The notes beneath the pieces were generated by a model, which was given only the letters and a program-made list of their open reading frames with translations, had not been told where the DNA came from and ran no database searches. This document shows, piece by piece, positions 12,453 to 23,700 of a stretch of 26,974 nt of DNA. Positions within the stretch are counted from its first letter, which is position 1; every line of letters begins with the position of its first letter. This DNA is from an uncultured Methylococcaceae bacterium. Its GTDB lineage: Bacteria > Pseudomonadota > Gammaproteobacteria > Methylococcales > Methylomonadaceae. The stretch spans positions 1-26,974 of the forward strand of contig CAIQND010000073.1 of the NCBI GenBank assembly GCA_903873045.1, given 5' to 3'. A program made the translations under genes and the position numbers.

Positions 12453-14294
12453 TCAGGTATGTTGCTCGCTTAATTTGGCAACAAACTCGTCAACAAAAAC
12501 GTGCATGTCCGCTGTAATTTCCTTAATTTGGCCACCTAAATAGTTGTAACCAAATAAACACGGAATCGCTACGATAAGACCGGCTACCGTTGCCGTTAAG
12601 GCACCGGCAATACCAGGTGCAATCGCGTTTACATTCACTTCACCGCTGACAGCAATCGCCGCGAAAGTAATCATTACCCCGATAACCGTACCCAACAACC
12701 CCAAAAAGGGGCCACCACTAATCGCGATGGTTAATAGTACCATTTGTGCATTCAGTTTTTGCAGCTCTCTGGTTAAGGTGGCATCCATACTGGCTCTTAC
12801 CGCATTCATGGCTTGAGCCGACAGCACTTGTTCAGTTCCCGGCAAACCGTTGGGTTTATATAAGCGACGATTCATTTCCTCTACACCGACATGGTATAGC
12901 TTATAAATGGTCGATCCGGCAAAGGCACCATGTTTTTTGGTAAACGATAACAACAAGGGTGATTCATCAAAGTCTTTGTCATTTTCATCGTCTTGGCTGT
13001 TTAAATTGCCCAACTCTTCGGTGGTCAATTTCTTGTAAGCAGCCCCGAATTTTTTGTTTTCGCCTTGAACCCGACTCAGAACGACGGCTTTAATAATCAT
13101 CACCATCCAACTGACGACAAACATCACACCCAAAATACCGATAATAATCCAGCCATCCGTGGTTACGTTTTTCAACGAACCCATAATCAGAGACTCGCCG
13201 CCCTCTTCCGTATCGGGCGTGCTGTCTTCGCCATAAGTCAGCAAGGTTACGGCCGGCCCCTGCATTTGGATGTCAAACTTAATGGCATTGGCATCCAGCA
13301 CCACTTTATTAACCGCAAACTGATCAAGCGAACCTGCCAAGCCACGCGCACCAAATGAATCGGCGCCGATAGTCATGTTACTGGTTAAATCACGCGTCGC
13401 CACACCCAAAGACCCGGAAGCCACGCCATCAATAGTTAACACCAGCGTGCTAAAATTAGCGGTTAAGGCAATATGATGCCAAGCACCCAAAGTTAAGAGG
13501 GCCGGTGCTTTAAATTGTTGCTTGGAACCTTCTTCAACGTCTACAGCAACCGTTTCACCCAAAATAGATAAAGTGACATTACCGCCGGCACCAGAGCGTT
13601 GAAAAATTACACCATTGGTTTGAGCTTGATCTATTTTTACCCAGCTTGAAACCGTCCAACCCGCAGTCGGTGACATTTGCAACGATGGTGTTGCCGGAAC
13701 CCGAATAATCTGGCTACCATTAAAGACCGCCGCGTCGCCAATGAGACCACTATCACCCATGGTTGAGGTCATTTCGCTGGCATTATTGCCATAAGCCGTT
13801 AAATCCTTTGCACCCGACTGGCCAAATCCAAACCCAAGCACTTGATTAACATCAAAAGAACCGGCCGCATCCTGCGCATCAACCGCTTTCGGATTACCGT
13901 AATAAAGCCAGATAGCAGGTTCGGGGGCAGCCGCCAGATCTGCGGGTAACTTAACCCAAATCAGCGCCATTTCATTAACGGGATCCAATTTTTCAATATA
14001 AAACTTAAGTGGCGTTTCTTCGTCAGCAGCCAGTACGCGAATATCTTTGCCCTTCTCGGCAAGATCTGCAAAAAATGCAAAGTTTCCGGTATGTAAACGC
14101 ACTAAAGCAAAGGCAGCCGCAGGCACTGTAATGCCGTCCTGTTTTAACTTTTGCGCATCTATCGTTATTTTTTTCTTATATCCCCAATCTGCATTCCACC
14201 AGGCCGATGCTATGGATGGAATAAATAAAAGGACTATCAACAAAAAACCACACCGTTTCATTATTTTTCTCAGTTGCGTATTAATTTTTGTCAT
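12453..14294 (-). CDS. DUF2341-LamG-MotA/TolQ/ExbB fusion protein
   Basis: A 613-residue inner-membrane protein combining three parts. After a signal sequence (MKRCGFLLIVLLFIPSIASA, residues 12-31) comes a DUF2341 domain (about 35-140, with WWNADWGYKKKITID and AIWLYYGNP). A LamG/concanavalin A-like sheet domain follows (about 180-345, with GWTVSSWVK and AWHHIALTAN). A transmembrane helix at about 382-403 leads to a cytoplasmic stretch and a MotA/TolQ/ExbB proton-channel domain (about 455-610), whose core GGPFLGLLGTVIGVM and GIAGALTATVAGLIVAIP are typical. The large head would face the periplasm. The DUF2341-LamG pair suggests binding of sugar or protein. Two starts are possible: ATG 14294 with GGGA in front, or ATG 14261 directly before the signal core. 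It pairs with the ExbD gene behind it. Confidence 0.9.
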   Translation of the reverse strand: MTKINTQLRKIMKRCGFLLIVLLFIPSIASAWWNADWGYKKKITIDAQKLKQDGITVPAAAFALVRLHTGNFAFFADLAEKGKDIRVLAADEETPLKFYIEKLDPVNEMALIWVKLPADLAAAPEPAIWLYYGNPKAVDAQDAAGSFDVNQVLGFGFGQSGAKDLTAYGNNASEMTSTMGDSGLIGDAAVFNGSQIIRVPATPSLQMSPTAGWTVSSWVKIDQAQTNGVIFQRSGAGGNVTLSILGETVAVDVEEGSKQQFKAPALLTLGAWHHIALTANFSTLVLTIDGVASGSLGVATRDLTSNMTIGADSFGARGLAGSLDQFAVNKVVLDANAIKFDIQMQGPAVTLLTYGEDSTPDTEEGGESLIMGSLKNVTTDGWIIIGILGVMFVVSWMVMIIKAVVLSRVQGENKKFGAAYKKLTTEELGNLNSQDDENDKDFDESPLLLSFTKKHGAFAGSTIYKLYHVGVEEMNRRLYKPNGLPGTEQVLSAQAMNAVRASMDATLTRELQKLNAQMVLLTIAISGGPFLGLLGTVIGVMITFAAIAVSGEVNVNAIAPGIAGALTATVAGLIVAIPCLFGYNYLGGQIKEITADMHVFVDEFVAKLSEQHT

Positions 14295-14364
14295 TATCCC
14301 AGAGCTTCATGACATTATTATGACGATGGCTTACAAACTTATATTGAAAATATTGAAGACATAA

Positions 14365-14398
14365 AAAACCGGCGTTAACTTAGGTTAAAACCGGTTTT
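14365..14398 (-). terminator. rho-independent terminator after the exoprotein gene
   Basis: On the minus strand AAAACCGG (14398-14391) pairs with CCGGTTTT (14372-14365), followed by further Ts. It separates the two-partner secretion genes from the ExbB/TonB unit, so the latter needs its own promoter in the 70 bp before 14294; I see no convincing one. Confidence 0.7.
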
Positions 14399-14519
14399 AT
14401 CAAAGATTTGAAGTTACTATCCAGCCGTTAAAAATAGAAAAAGAAACCGATTTGGCTAATGGGCACGGACAACGCAGGTCGTGAGTTGCAAACCCCGTCA
14501 CGCTTGATGTAGATTTTTA

Positions 14520-14588
14520 TTCACCACGAAGACACGAAGATCGCGAAGAAAGAAAAAAACTTCGTGATCTTCGTGTCTTCGTGGTGAA
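14520..14588. repeat. TTCACCACGAAGACACGAAG repeat, copy 2
   Basis: 29-bp arms (14520-14548 and 14560-14588) are complementary at all but one position around an A-rich loop. It is the same family as 11805-11898, here as a single clean hairpin. Confidence 0.9.
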
Positions 14589-14614
14589 AAGCTTTTAAGG
14601 TTTTTTGTTCAGGC

Positions 14615-14730
14615 GTAGGCCGGAATAAGACCACCCAAGCGTAGCGCGTGGTGGCGTTTCCGCCACACTCGTACCGGATGCCGGAAACGCTTATTCTCGC
14701 TTGCGCTCGAAAAGCCTTATTCCGGCCTAC
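14615..14730. repeat. GTAGGCCGGAATAAG inverted-end repeat, copy 2
   Basis: 116 bp with exact inverted ends GTAGGCCGGAATAAG / CTTATTCCGGCCTAC, in the same orientation as 8272-8404 and lacking its extra block. It lies 20 bp after the exoprotein stop. Confidence 0.9.
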
Positions 14731-14750
14731 CGTTTTTTCAAGTTTGAGCC

Positions 14751-17700
14751 TTAATCACCAAACCCTAACACCTCGACACTAAACATACCCAACGCTGCAT
14801 TTTTGTTATTTTGCGCGCCCTTTTCATCAACGCCGGTTACCGCTTGTGCTACCTGACTCACATTGGCCGTCATATTACTGGTGCCTGTCAAACCTGCGGC
14901 CAAACTACCGGTAGAGGCAGCCGGTACACCGGTACTAACACCGCCAACCTGAATATTGTTGGCACCTAAAACAGCCGTTGCAGAAATAGTGACGTTAGTG
15001 CCGCCGATACCGGCTTCACCGGCATTAACCACACCTTGCGGTGCAAAAAGAAAGACGTTACCTGCTGGTGTACCCGGACTTGCCGCTGTACGAATACCAC
15101 TACCACTGGTTATTTTTGGCGCAGGAATAACCAACTGATTGTTACTATCATAATAAGGTGCATCAACCGTTACCGCCAAGGCTGATTTAGCGCCCTTACC
15201 CGCATCAATGTTTCCTTCTGATGACCAAATCAAAATATCACCACCGCCCAAGGTAAATACGCGTGAGGTATTAACGATAAAGTCATTTTTAACAAAAGCA
15301 TTAATGTCACCTTGCGCTTGTGCCACGATACCCAACTTATCAGCTGACTTGGCACCAGCACCACTAGGCGCTACGGCAAGACCTGCGTTAACTTGACCGC
15401 CAGGCACCAATAAATTAATACCTCCGCCATTAACGGTTTGTAACTTGCTGAAGAATAAATTTAAATCCCCTTTCCATTGATTACCTGGAAACAAGGTGTC
15501 AATCGCCGTAAATCCGCCTTGATTTCCCAACGCCTTATTACCTGCCGAGGCTGACCCTGCAATTTTTAATTCATTAAAAAACACCTGGGTCAAAATTACA
15601 TTTAACTGAGGCTGAACAATCAATGTTTGATCACCTGTCAAGTTTGAAAATGCTGTTAAGGCATCGGTATTAGATAACGAAGCATTACCGGTTCGTTGTT
15701 GCATAAATCCGGTTATCAAGGTTTCAACCTGAGCCAATTGCTTTATATAAAGCGGATTCGTTAACAAATATTTATCGATAAACGCCGAATAACTAGGAGT
15801 ACCTGCATTTAAGCCAACCAATACATCCAGGGATGCCCCGGTACTGGGTAAACTTGAGTTATATAGATTACCAATCGTAGTTAATCCGACCGAAGCCCCC
15901 AGATCCAGATTTCTTCCGGTTTTAACCAAGGTATTACCCGGCCCGCTTATAGAAATCTGGTACAAATTATTTAGGCTTGTCGGTGTTCCATTTCTATTCA
16001 AATCTGCTGTAAAAATCAAATCACGTCCTGCTGAAATAATGGAAGTATCCGTTTGATTAATTTGCTGAATTTGAATAGGCGTATTTTTTAAATCATTACC
16101 CGCTTGGATAATGGCCTGTTTAGGCAAAATAATTTGCACTTTAGAAATATCACCCATTTGCGCAATCAATCTGGCAGGCTTGGCATCCGCACTATGAATT
16201 GGCGTTGTAGCATGAATCAAAGGACTTACCCCGCCCCCTTTAGATACACCGGGAATACCACTGGCATCTATTGCCACCGTATCAAACGTGTTTGCCGCAT
16301 CAAGTAGTTTTTGATCATTAGCTGCTATTATTGTCGATGCGGCATTTGGCAATAGCGCAGGATTGGCATCCGACATAATGACACTGTATTGTCCGGTAGT
16401 CGACGTGATAGCCTGTTTTGCCAGCACATTTAGATTCGAGACCGCCGATGGAAACAGGATAATGTCATGATCAAGCTTAACACTGCCCCCAAAAGCGGTT
16501 ACATCCAGTGATGCGGGATAAACGGCAGTCAATTTCTGTTCATTAGGATTGGTAATATTCAGTATATTGGTAATGATGCTGGTGTCTGCATTTAAATGAA
16601 CATCCCCTGATAAAGATTTTAGAGCCAGTTTGCTTTTATCGGTGTAAGTAAAAAACTTGGGGTAATCATTATTTAAAACCATCGCATCGGATACGGCTGA
16701 TATTTTTATACCGGTACCGGCATTTAAAGTCAGGTTACTGTTGCCCGCTATCGGATCACTTTGATCTCCACTCATGACAATTTGCGGGCCATTAGTAAAG
16801 GCAAATTGATAATTACCAGGATTTGTAACGTTTGTAGCGGCACTACCAGTGATTTGACCACCTGTAGTAATAATGCCATCCCCTTTACCCAAGAAATAAG
16901 CACCGCCATTTATGTCACCGCCTGCCTTAACCTGCATTGACCCTCCGCCCAGAACTTGCAAGCTATTATTCGATTGCAGCACCTTACCATTAGAATCATA
17001 TACTATACTGCCCGTCTGCTTTCCTGTAGTCGGCATCATCACAGAAAGATCATTGATATTACCCAGCGCCGCTATATCAACCTTGCCGCCACCCAATGAA
17101 CCGATGTTTTGCTGAAATTGGCTGGCATCAATTGCCCATGCAGTTAAATTCCCATCCCTTAAACCTGCACCCGAATCGGGATTCCCTTGACGTAACAACC
17201 ATGGGCTAAGAAACTGATTACTAATTGCCCCTGCAATATCACCACCCGCGCGGATAATCAAATCCCCGCCTGCTATCGGATATTCACCAACAGCACCGGT
17301 ATTTTGGTTGGCCAATTGTGCTAAATTATTGCCATCCAAGGTTCCATAAGGATTCTTAACATCCTGTCGACCCGCGTTATAAACCGTTGAAGTTTGATCT
17401 GTAAAATTAATATTGCCACCTGAAGCCAGTTCGATATTACCTGAACCTGTATGTATGCTTACCCCTGAACCGATGGTCAAATCTTTTGCAGCAACCGTTG
17501 CAACTTTGTCGGCACTGGTTAAATCGGCACCGGAAATCAGTTGAAATGACCAAGAATCGCTATTTTGTAATAGGCCTTGGGTACCCTCAGCATTTATCAC
17601 AAATCCATCCGTCAGTGAATTAGTCATAGCTAAGGCATCGCTTGCTCTAATAGCCAAACTGCCAATTATTGGCATCCCTGATTGCCCCTGACTCAGATTT

Positions 17701-20700
17701 GACAAATCCCATCCTGGTGCCGGTGATGCGCCCGGAGTCGACGGCGATGTTGACATATCCGGGGTCAAGTTACCTGAGGCGAAAGACAGTTTACCGTTAT
17801 AGTCAATCTCGACGCCGGGACGCAACACCAGCCCTCCTCCCAGATTGGCAACATTCGCTGCGGCGGCTGTCATATAATTGACAGTATCGTTATTTATATT
17901 GCTAATAAGCGTGCTATCTATCAGTCCGTTGTTGATGCCATTAACGATGCTGGTATTAATATCCGTATTGGTATATTTTTGCACACCCTGTGCATAGAAC
18001 TGGCTAGCGCCCTTAACTGCGCCCGCAATCGGTTGAATATTAATGCCGTCAGTATTGATACCGTCACTGGAAGTACGCAGGGCACTAAGCGTAACACTAC
18101 CACCTGCCCCTGAACTGCCACCAACATCAATAGTTGAACCCTTTTTAAGCTCTATCCCGCTGTGATCAACTACCAATGAATCGACCGAAGACAGCAAGAC
18201 TTTACCGCCCTTGTTGCCGATCGCCGTTAACAAACTGCCTGCTTCCAGCGTTATTTTATCACCGGCATAAACATTAATATTACCGCCTTGAGCGACGCTG
18301 TTGGCATTAAGCTGTCCAAAAATATCAACCGCGCCTTTATCGGCGACCAAGGTGATGTTGTTGGCATTGATTACCGAGTTTGCAGTATCAACAATGCCCG
18401 CATCACGTGTTCGGAAATAAATCGAATGGGAGATACCGGCCTTATTAAGCACGGCCATCAGACTATCAAAACTGGACGCAGGACTGAAAGTTGATATATC
18501 TAAGGTGGCGCTACCACCATTGGCCTTTATATCACCGGCCAACGTCACATTCTGATTAAGATTGGCAGCCTTAAAAACCAGATTGCCACCCGCTGCTAAA
18601 CCGCCACCCGTACTGACATCCAATTTAGAGCCTGGTGCCAACGATACCGAACCGTTATCTGAAATAGCGGTAAAGGTGCCACCTGGCGTGTAATCAAGGG
18701 TGTCAGCAAAGGCCATGGCTTTACCGGCCAGATCAATAGTAGCGGCAGAACCCACGGTCACAGCACCGGTCAAGGCATGAAGACTTAACGCACCGGAAGA
18801 CAGCAGCGCATTAGCATTAAAACCCACTGTATTGCCTATAAAGGCCATTGAACCACCAAAGACGGGCGCTACCGGAGTATACGAACTGCCGTTCCTATTG
18901 ATTTGCAAGGCATGACCACTGGCATCCAGTGTTAAGCTGGAACCCCCCGTCGTGGTTAGATACCCGGCATTTAAATTCATATCTCCGGCAACCGTCATCA
19001 CGCTTTTGCCATCGGCAATAAAGCCGTTATTAACCGTCAAATTAACGCTATTAAAACCATTAAGCCCAAAGTTTCCGGCACCTTGGGTAAAATTAGCCGC
19101 CAATAAATCCAGACTGCCTTGCCCTGTCCCTGGTGTTGATGCAATAGCGTTCATCGGATTCGCCAAGATCAGATTAGTCGCCTGCAATTTAGCCGCTTGG
19201 CCGCTACTGCCAAAACCCGAAAGACTGGCCGCATCAACAACCAAGCTATTAAATGTTATTGGCGCTAACTTGCCGTTACTATCTATCTGACCTACATTGC
19301 CATAAAAATTTACCGAGCTTTGGCTATTTAAGACCAACTCATCAACTGACAGATTGGTGAGTTGTTGATTGGTTAAATTCAACGCATTACCTGTCAATCC
19401 TAAGGGTATATCACCCATATTAATCGCGTTGGCACTTAAATTTAACGAGCCACCATGCATCAGAATATTGCCATTTAGTACGGTAGAACCGGCATCCAGC
19501 AACATGGATTTAGAGGCGCTTAAAACTGCACCTTGATCAATCAACAAACTGCCTGTTGAGCTGGGTGATGAATGGTTTACCGTCATTTGTTTATCAGCAG
19601 AAACCCGTAAAAGAGCACTGTCGCCAGCCAGATTAAATACTGAATCACCGGTATTGACAGTGCCGCTACTGGTTAGCGTTGCGCCACTTTTTACTTCAAC
19701 CGTACTTTTAGCGGCGGCAACCAAATCCAGGATTTGTAACTGTGTACCTTGATCAAAGGTCACATTATCAGACGTAACGGTCAAGTTGGTATTGCCCGTT
19801 AAACTATCAGATTGGCGAGTACCGCCCAACAATAAACTATCAACGTGCAATTGACTTAAATTCTGATCCAATAATTGTAAAGTTCCCTGCGTTGCCTGGG
19901 AGCTAAGGCTGGTTACCACTTCGATATTTTGATTGCGTGCGGAAATATCCATTTTAGCACCCCTGCCATTCGGGGCCGCGACTTTGAATTGACCCTCCAG
20001 CACCAGTTTAGTACTGGCATCTATGGATATTTGTCCGCTATCAACCGGCAACAAAGGCACGCTGGTATTGTTGGTGAGTGCCTGTTGGGTAAAAAAACTA
20101 TTCGCTGTCTGGATATTATATTGAGAATGTTTTTGTACATCCGCAGCGGATTCAATTAAAAATCCGCTTGAACGAGAAGCCCGAACAGTAGTGCCCGCCA
20201 AGGCTTGATAACCAGACACAATCGGCAATCCGGTTGTGGTGTAACGGGTGACCATTTGATCTTGAGTATTTGCCTGCGGCGTGACCAGATAAGCGCCCGG
20301 CAATAATGCATAGCGCGAAGGTAAAACAGTATAGAACCCCGCTGCCAGCGTAGCGGTGCCACTTAAGTACACTGATGCCCCCGGGTTATAAGCAAAATTG
20401 GCCGATAAATAGGGATCAAACGGTGCCAACGAAGAACCTAATGTGGGCAATATGGCAAAGCCGCCTTGATAAGAAGCGCTACCTGGCAGCAAATAATCAT
20501 TAGAGCCACCCAGTCCGGGTTGAAATTGATAAGCCTGTAAATTCCCGCCCCCCGATACATCAACAACACTTCCGGTATTAAATTGAATATCAGGTGATTG
20601 GAAGATCAGATGCTTCTCGCCCAATGATAAATATTCATATAACTTGGTATCTGAATTAAGCAACGACTGATTAAAGACCAGATTATTACCACCGGATAAG

Positions 20701-23700
20701 GGATATTCCCAAAGACTGTTAACAATCGTTCCAAATGGAATCATTTGTCCGTTAGCGGACACCGAAGTGACGCTGCCTTTGCCAAAATTCATGGCTGTTG
20801 CGGCATTTAAGGCAATCGTACCCAAGGGGGCTTTTAAGACCCCATTTTGATTAATAATAGCGGCATTTAACGTCAATTGACCCGCTGCAGATAACGGTGA
20901 TACATCGGTATTATTACCGGTAATCGTTAATTGTTTGGCAGGATCAGTCACCCCGAAAGTATAGTTGGTTAAGGTCGTCGGATAAATTTGGCTGGCATTC
21001 AAATTTAGATTGGCAGCTGTGCTTAAATTGCCGGTAAAAGTCCGATCAGTGGGAAGCGCCTGCACCCCTACCGCTCTTAAATCATGGACACTATTTAGAC
21101 TAACGTCACTAAATCCGCTCATTAAAGCCGCACCTTCCAATTGCGTCCACAACGCATGGGTGTTCAGCTTTCCCCCGCCAAGTAGTGAAGCGCCAATAAT
21201 AGCATTGTAAGTAGACGAGCCTAATTGCAAGTAGCCGGTGTTCAGATTAACCGCCCCGGTTAACGACCCATTAACACTTGACCAGTTGATGGTTTGCGTA
21301 TCAAGAACGATACTGGATGCCGTAGTTAGAGCAACATCACCCATAAAATTAATCACACCCGGAAGGCGTGGATTTCCGTTACTGGGATCAGTTTGCAACG
21401 GAACCGTCAAGCGCAGTTGATCAATACCGGCCTGACTAATTTGTTGACTGCTTATCGTCGCTTGGCCGTTGAGCCTAGACGGGATTGAGCCAAATCGGGC
21501 ATTAGCGGGTAAAATTACCGGGGTATCTTGCCGCACATTAAACTGAAGCGCGTTGACCGGAAAAATAGTCCCTAGCTGTTCCTTGCGCTGATTACGATCC
21601 AGTGATAAATTTAAACCGCCGCCCAGATTAGTAGCCGAACCCGCTTTCGCATTGAGCGTACCATCGACTACAATGCCTTCTGCCGCCGTAATATTGATTT
21701 TACCAGCATCCGATCCGATAAGCTGACTGGAATATTGCAAGCCTAAGCCATCCGAATTAGGTGTCGATAAATCGAGACTGGCACGAGTACCCGATACATC
21801 AATGACAGCACCGTGCTCGACAACGACATAACCCCGATCGGCCTTAACAGTCACATTGCCGCCATTCAAAACACTTCCGACAGTTCTGCCCAAGGCATTA
21901 ACCGGGTTAAGCAGCGTGGTTCCTAGCGTGGTCAACTCGGCATGGGTGCCTAACCAGATGGATTGTGAACCATCATAAGGCAGTGAAGAGACATCAGCCT
22001 TTAGGTTTAAGTTGATTGCCCCACCCCGGGCATCAATCAAACCATCAATATAAACGCCTGGGCCTGCGTTTTCTGCGGTCAGATTAACCGTCGATGCCTT
22101 ATCAACATGAATCTGGCTGCCTGTTTCAAGGGTGACGCCGGTTTGGCCTGTTAAACTTAGGGTAACGGGTTTTCTGATATTTTCTGGTAATGTTACTACT
22201 TGACTAAATCCGGCAAGGGAATTTGAACTTGCCTGATTACGATAATTGGGGGTAAGAAATCTATTTTGACTCATCAGTGACCAATCAGTATTGGCTTTAA
22301 CGGTGATGTTTTGATCGTTACTGGTCAAGTTTATCGTACTGAAACCGGCATTAGCAGCAATATCCAGCACACCATTAGTCACACCCAGATTAAGCGCCTT
22401 GGCTTCCGGTATCTTTGCGCCAATATTTATTTTGTTGGTCGTCAGACTTAAGCTACCACCCTGGCTTAAACCATACGCCGATAAACCACCATCCGCCTGC
22501 ATTAAGCCGCTAATTGACGAGTTACCTGCCGTTAACTTAATGCTGCCGGCATTTCCAGCGGTTAGTTTATTACCTGCCAACCCTAGCCAAGCTCCACCAT
22601 CAGCATTGATCACAGCCCCTTTATTAAAATCCAATACATTGTTGGCATTGACACTGACAGTACCGGCATTGATAACGACTGGAGACGTTAAGGCAGTCGT
22701 ATAGCCATTTTGAAAATCGTTAACCCAACGCCCGGACACATCTAATACGGAAGTAGAAAATAAATTGAGTTGTCCTGTGCTCTGCTTTTGGGTTATAGAG
22801 TTAAGCGCAATGTTACTGTTAAGCGCAATGATACCACCCGCTGCATAAATGGAACCCTTTACATCAATAGCACCGGCATCAACATTAAAATTGCTTAATG
22901 CCGGCATAGACAATGCGGCATCTTTGGCGACGGTTACGTTTCCTGCCGTTTTGACCGTTAAATTGCTAATGCCGGATTGATTGATCAAGGCATTCGATAA
23001 CACCAAATCACTCGGAGAAACCGGATTAGCCAAGCTGATATTTAGCAATTGTGCAATATTCGATAACACCAAATCACTCGGAGAAACCGGATTAGCCAAG
23101 CTGACATTTAGCAATTGAGCTGCATTTTGAAACGACACATTTTGGCTGGAAAGGAATTGACCGACAGGATTGGTAGACCCGCCATTATCCCCTGAGTTAA
23201 ACGTTAATGAGCCACCTGATACCGGATTACTACGCTGATAAATACCCGTTACTGCACCGGCAACCAATTGACCGCCCCAGGCAGTTAAAGGACTTTGTAT
23301 CGTTAACGCGCCGCCCGCTTTTCCCTCTGTATAGCCATTTTCAAACCGACCCGCATTTAATTGCGTCATTAAGTTCCAGGTATCAGTAACCCCCCATTTA
23401 GTATGAGCAGCTGTATAATCACCATAAATAGCGGAATACTGTACATTTGGATCGGCTACGCTAATATCGGCCACTTGACCTGTCACTGCATTAATTAATT
23501 GAGTCGTATTGATATAACCACTCTGATAATTAACCAAACCCCCTGAAATATCAGTCACCGCTCCCGTATTAACAACCACATCGCCTGCAGAAGTTAAATT
23601 AATTTGACCGCCGTTACCCAATCGTTCCGCTATGCCCCGTTGGATAGAATCCGAGGCAGTGCTGGCATCAATAATGGTCGGTAGATTACGAATATCAACC

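Larger units (their letters stand above)
14295..14750. other. 456-bp spacer between exoprotein and ExbB fusion
   Basis: It contains the terminator and two dispersed repeats (14520-14588, 14615-14730). Nothing else recognisable is seen, and there is no gene. Confidence 0.7.
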
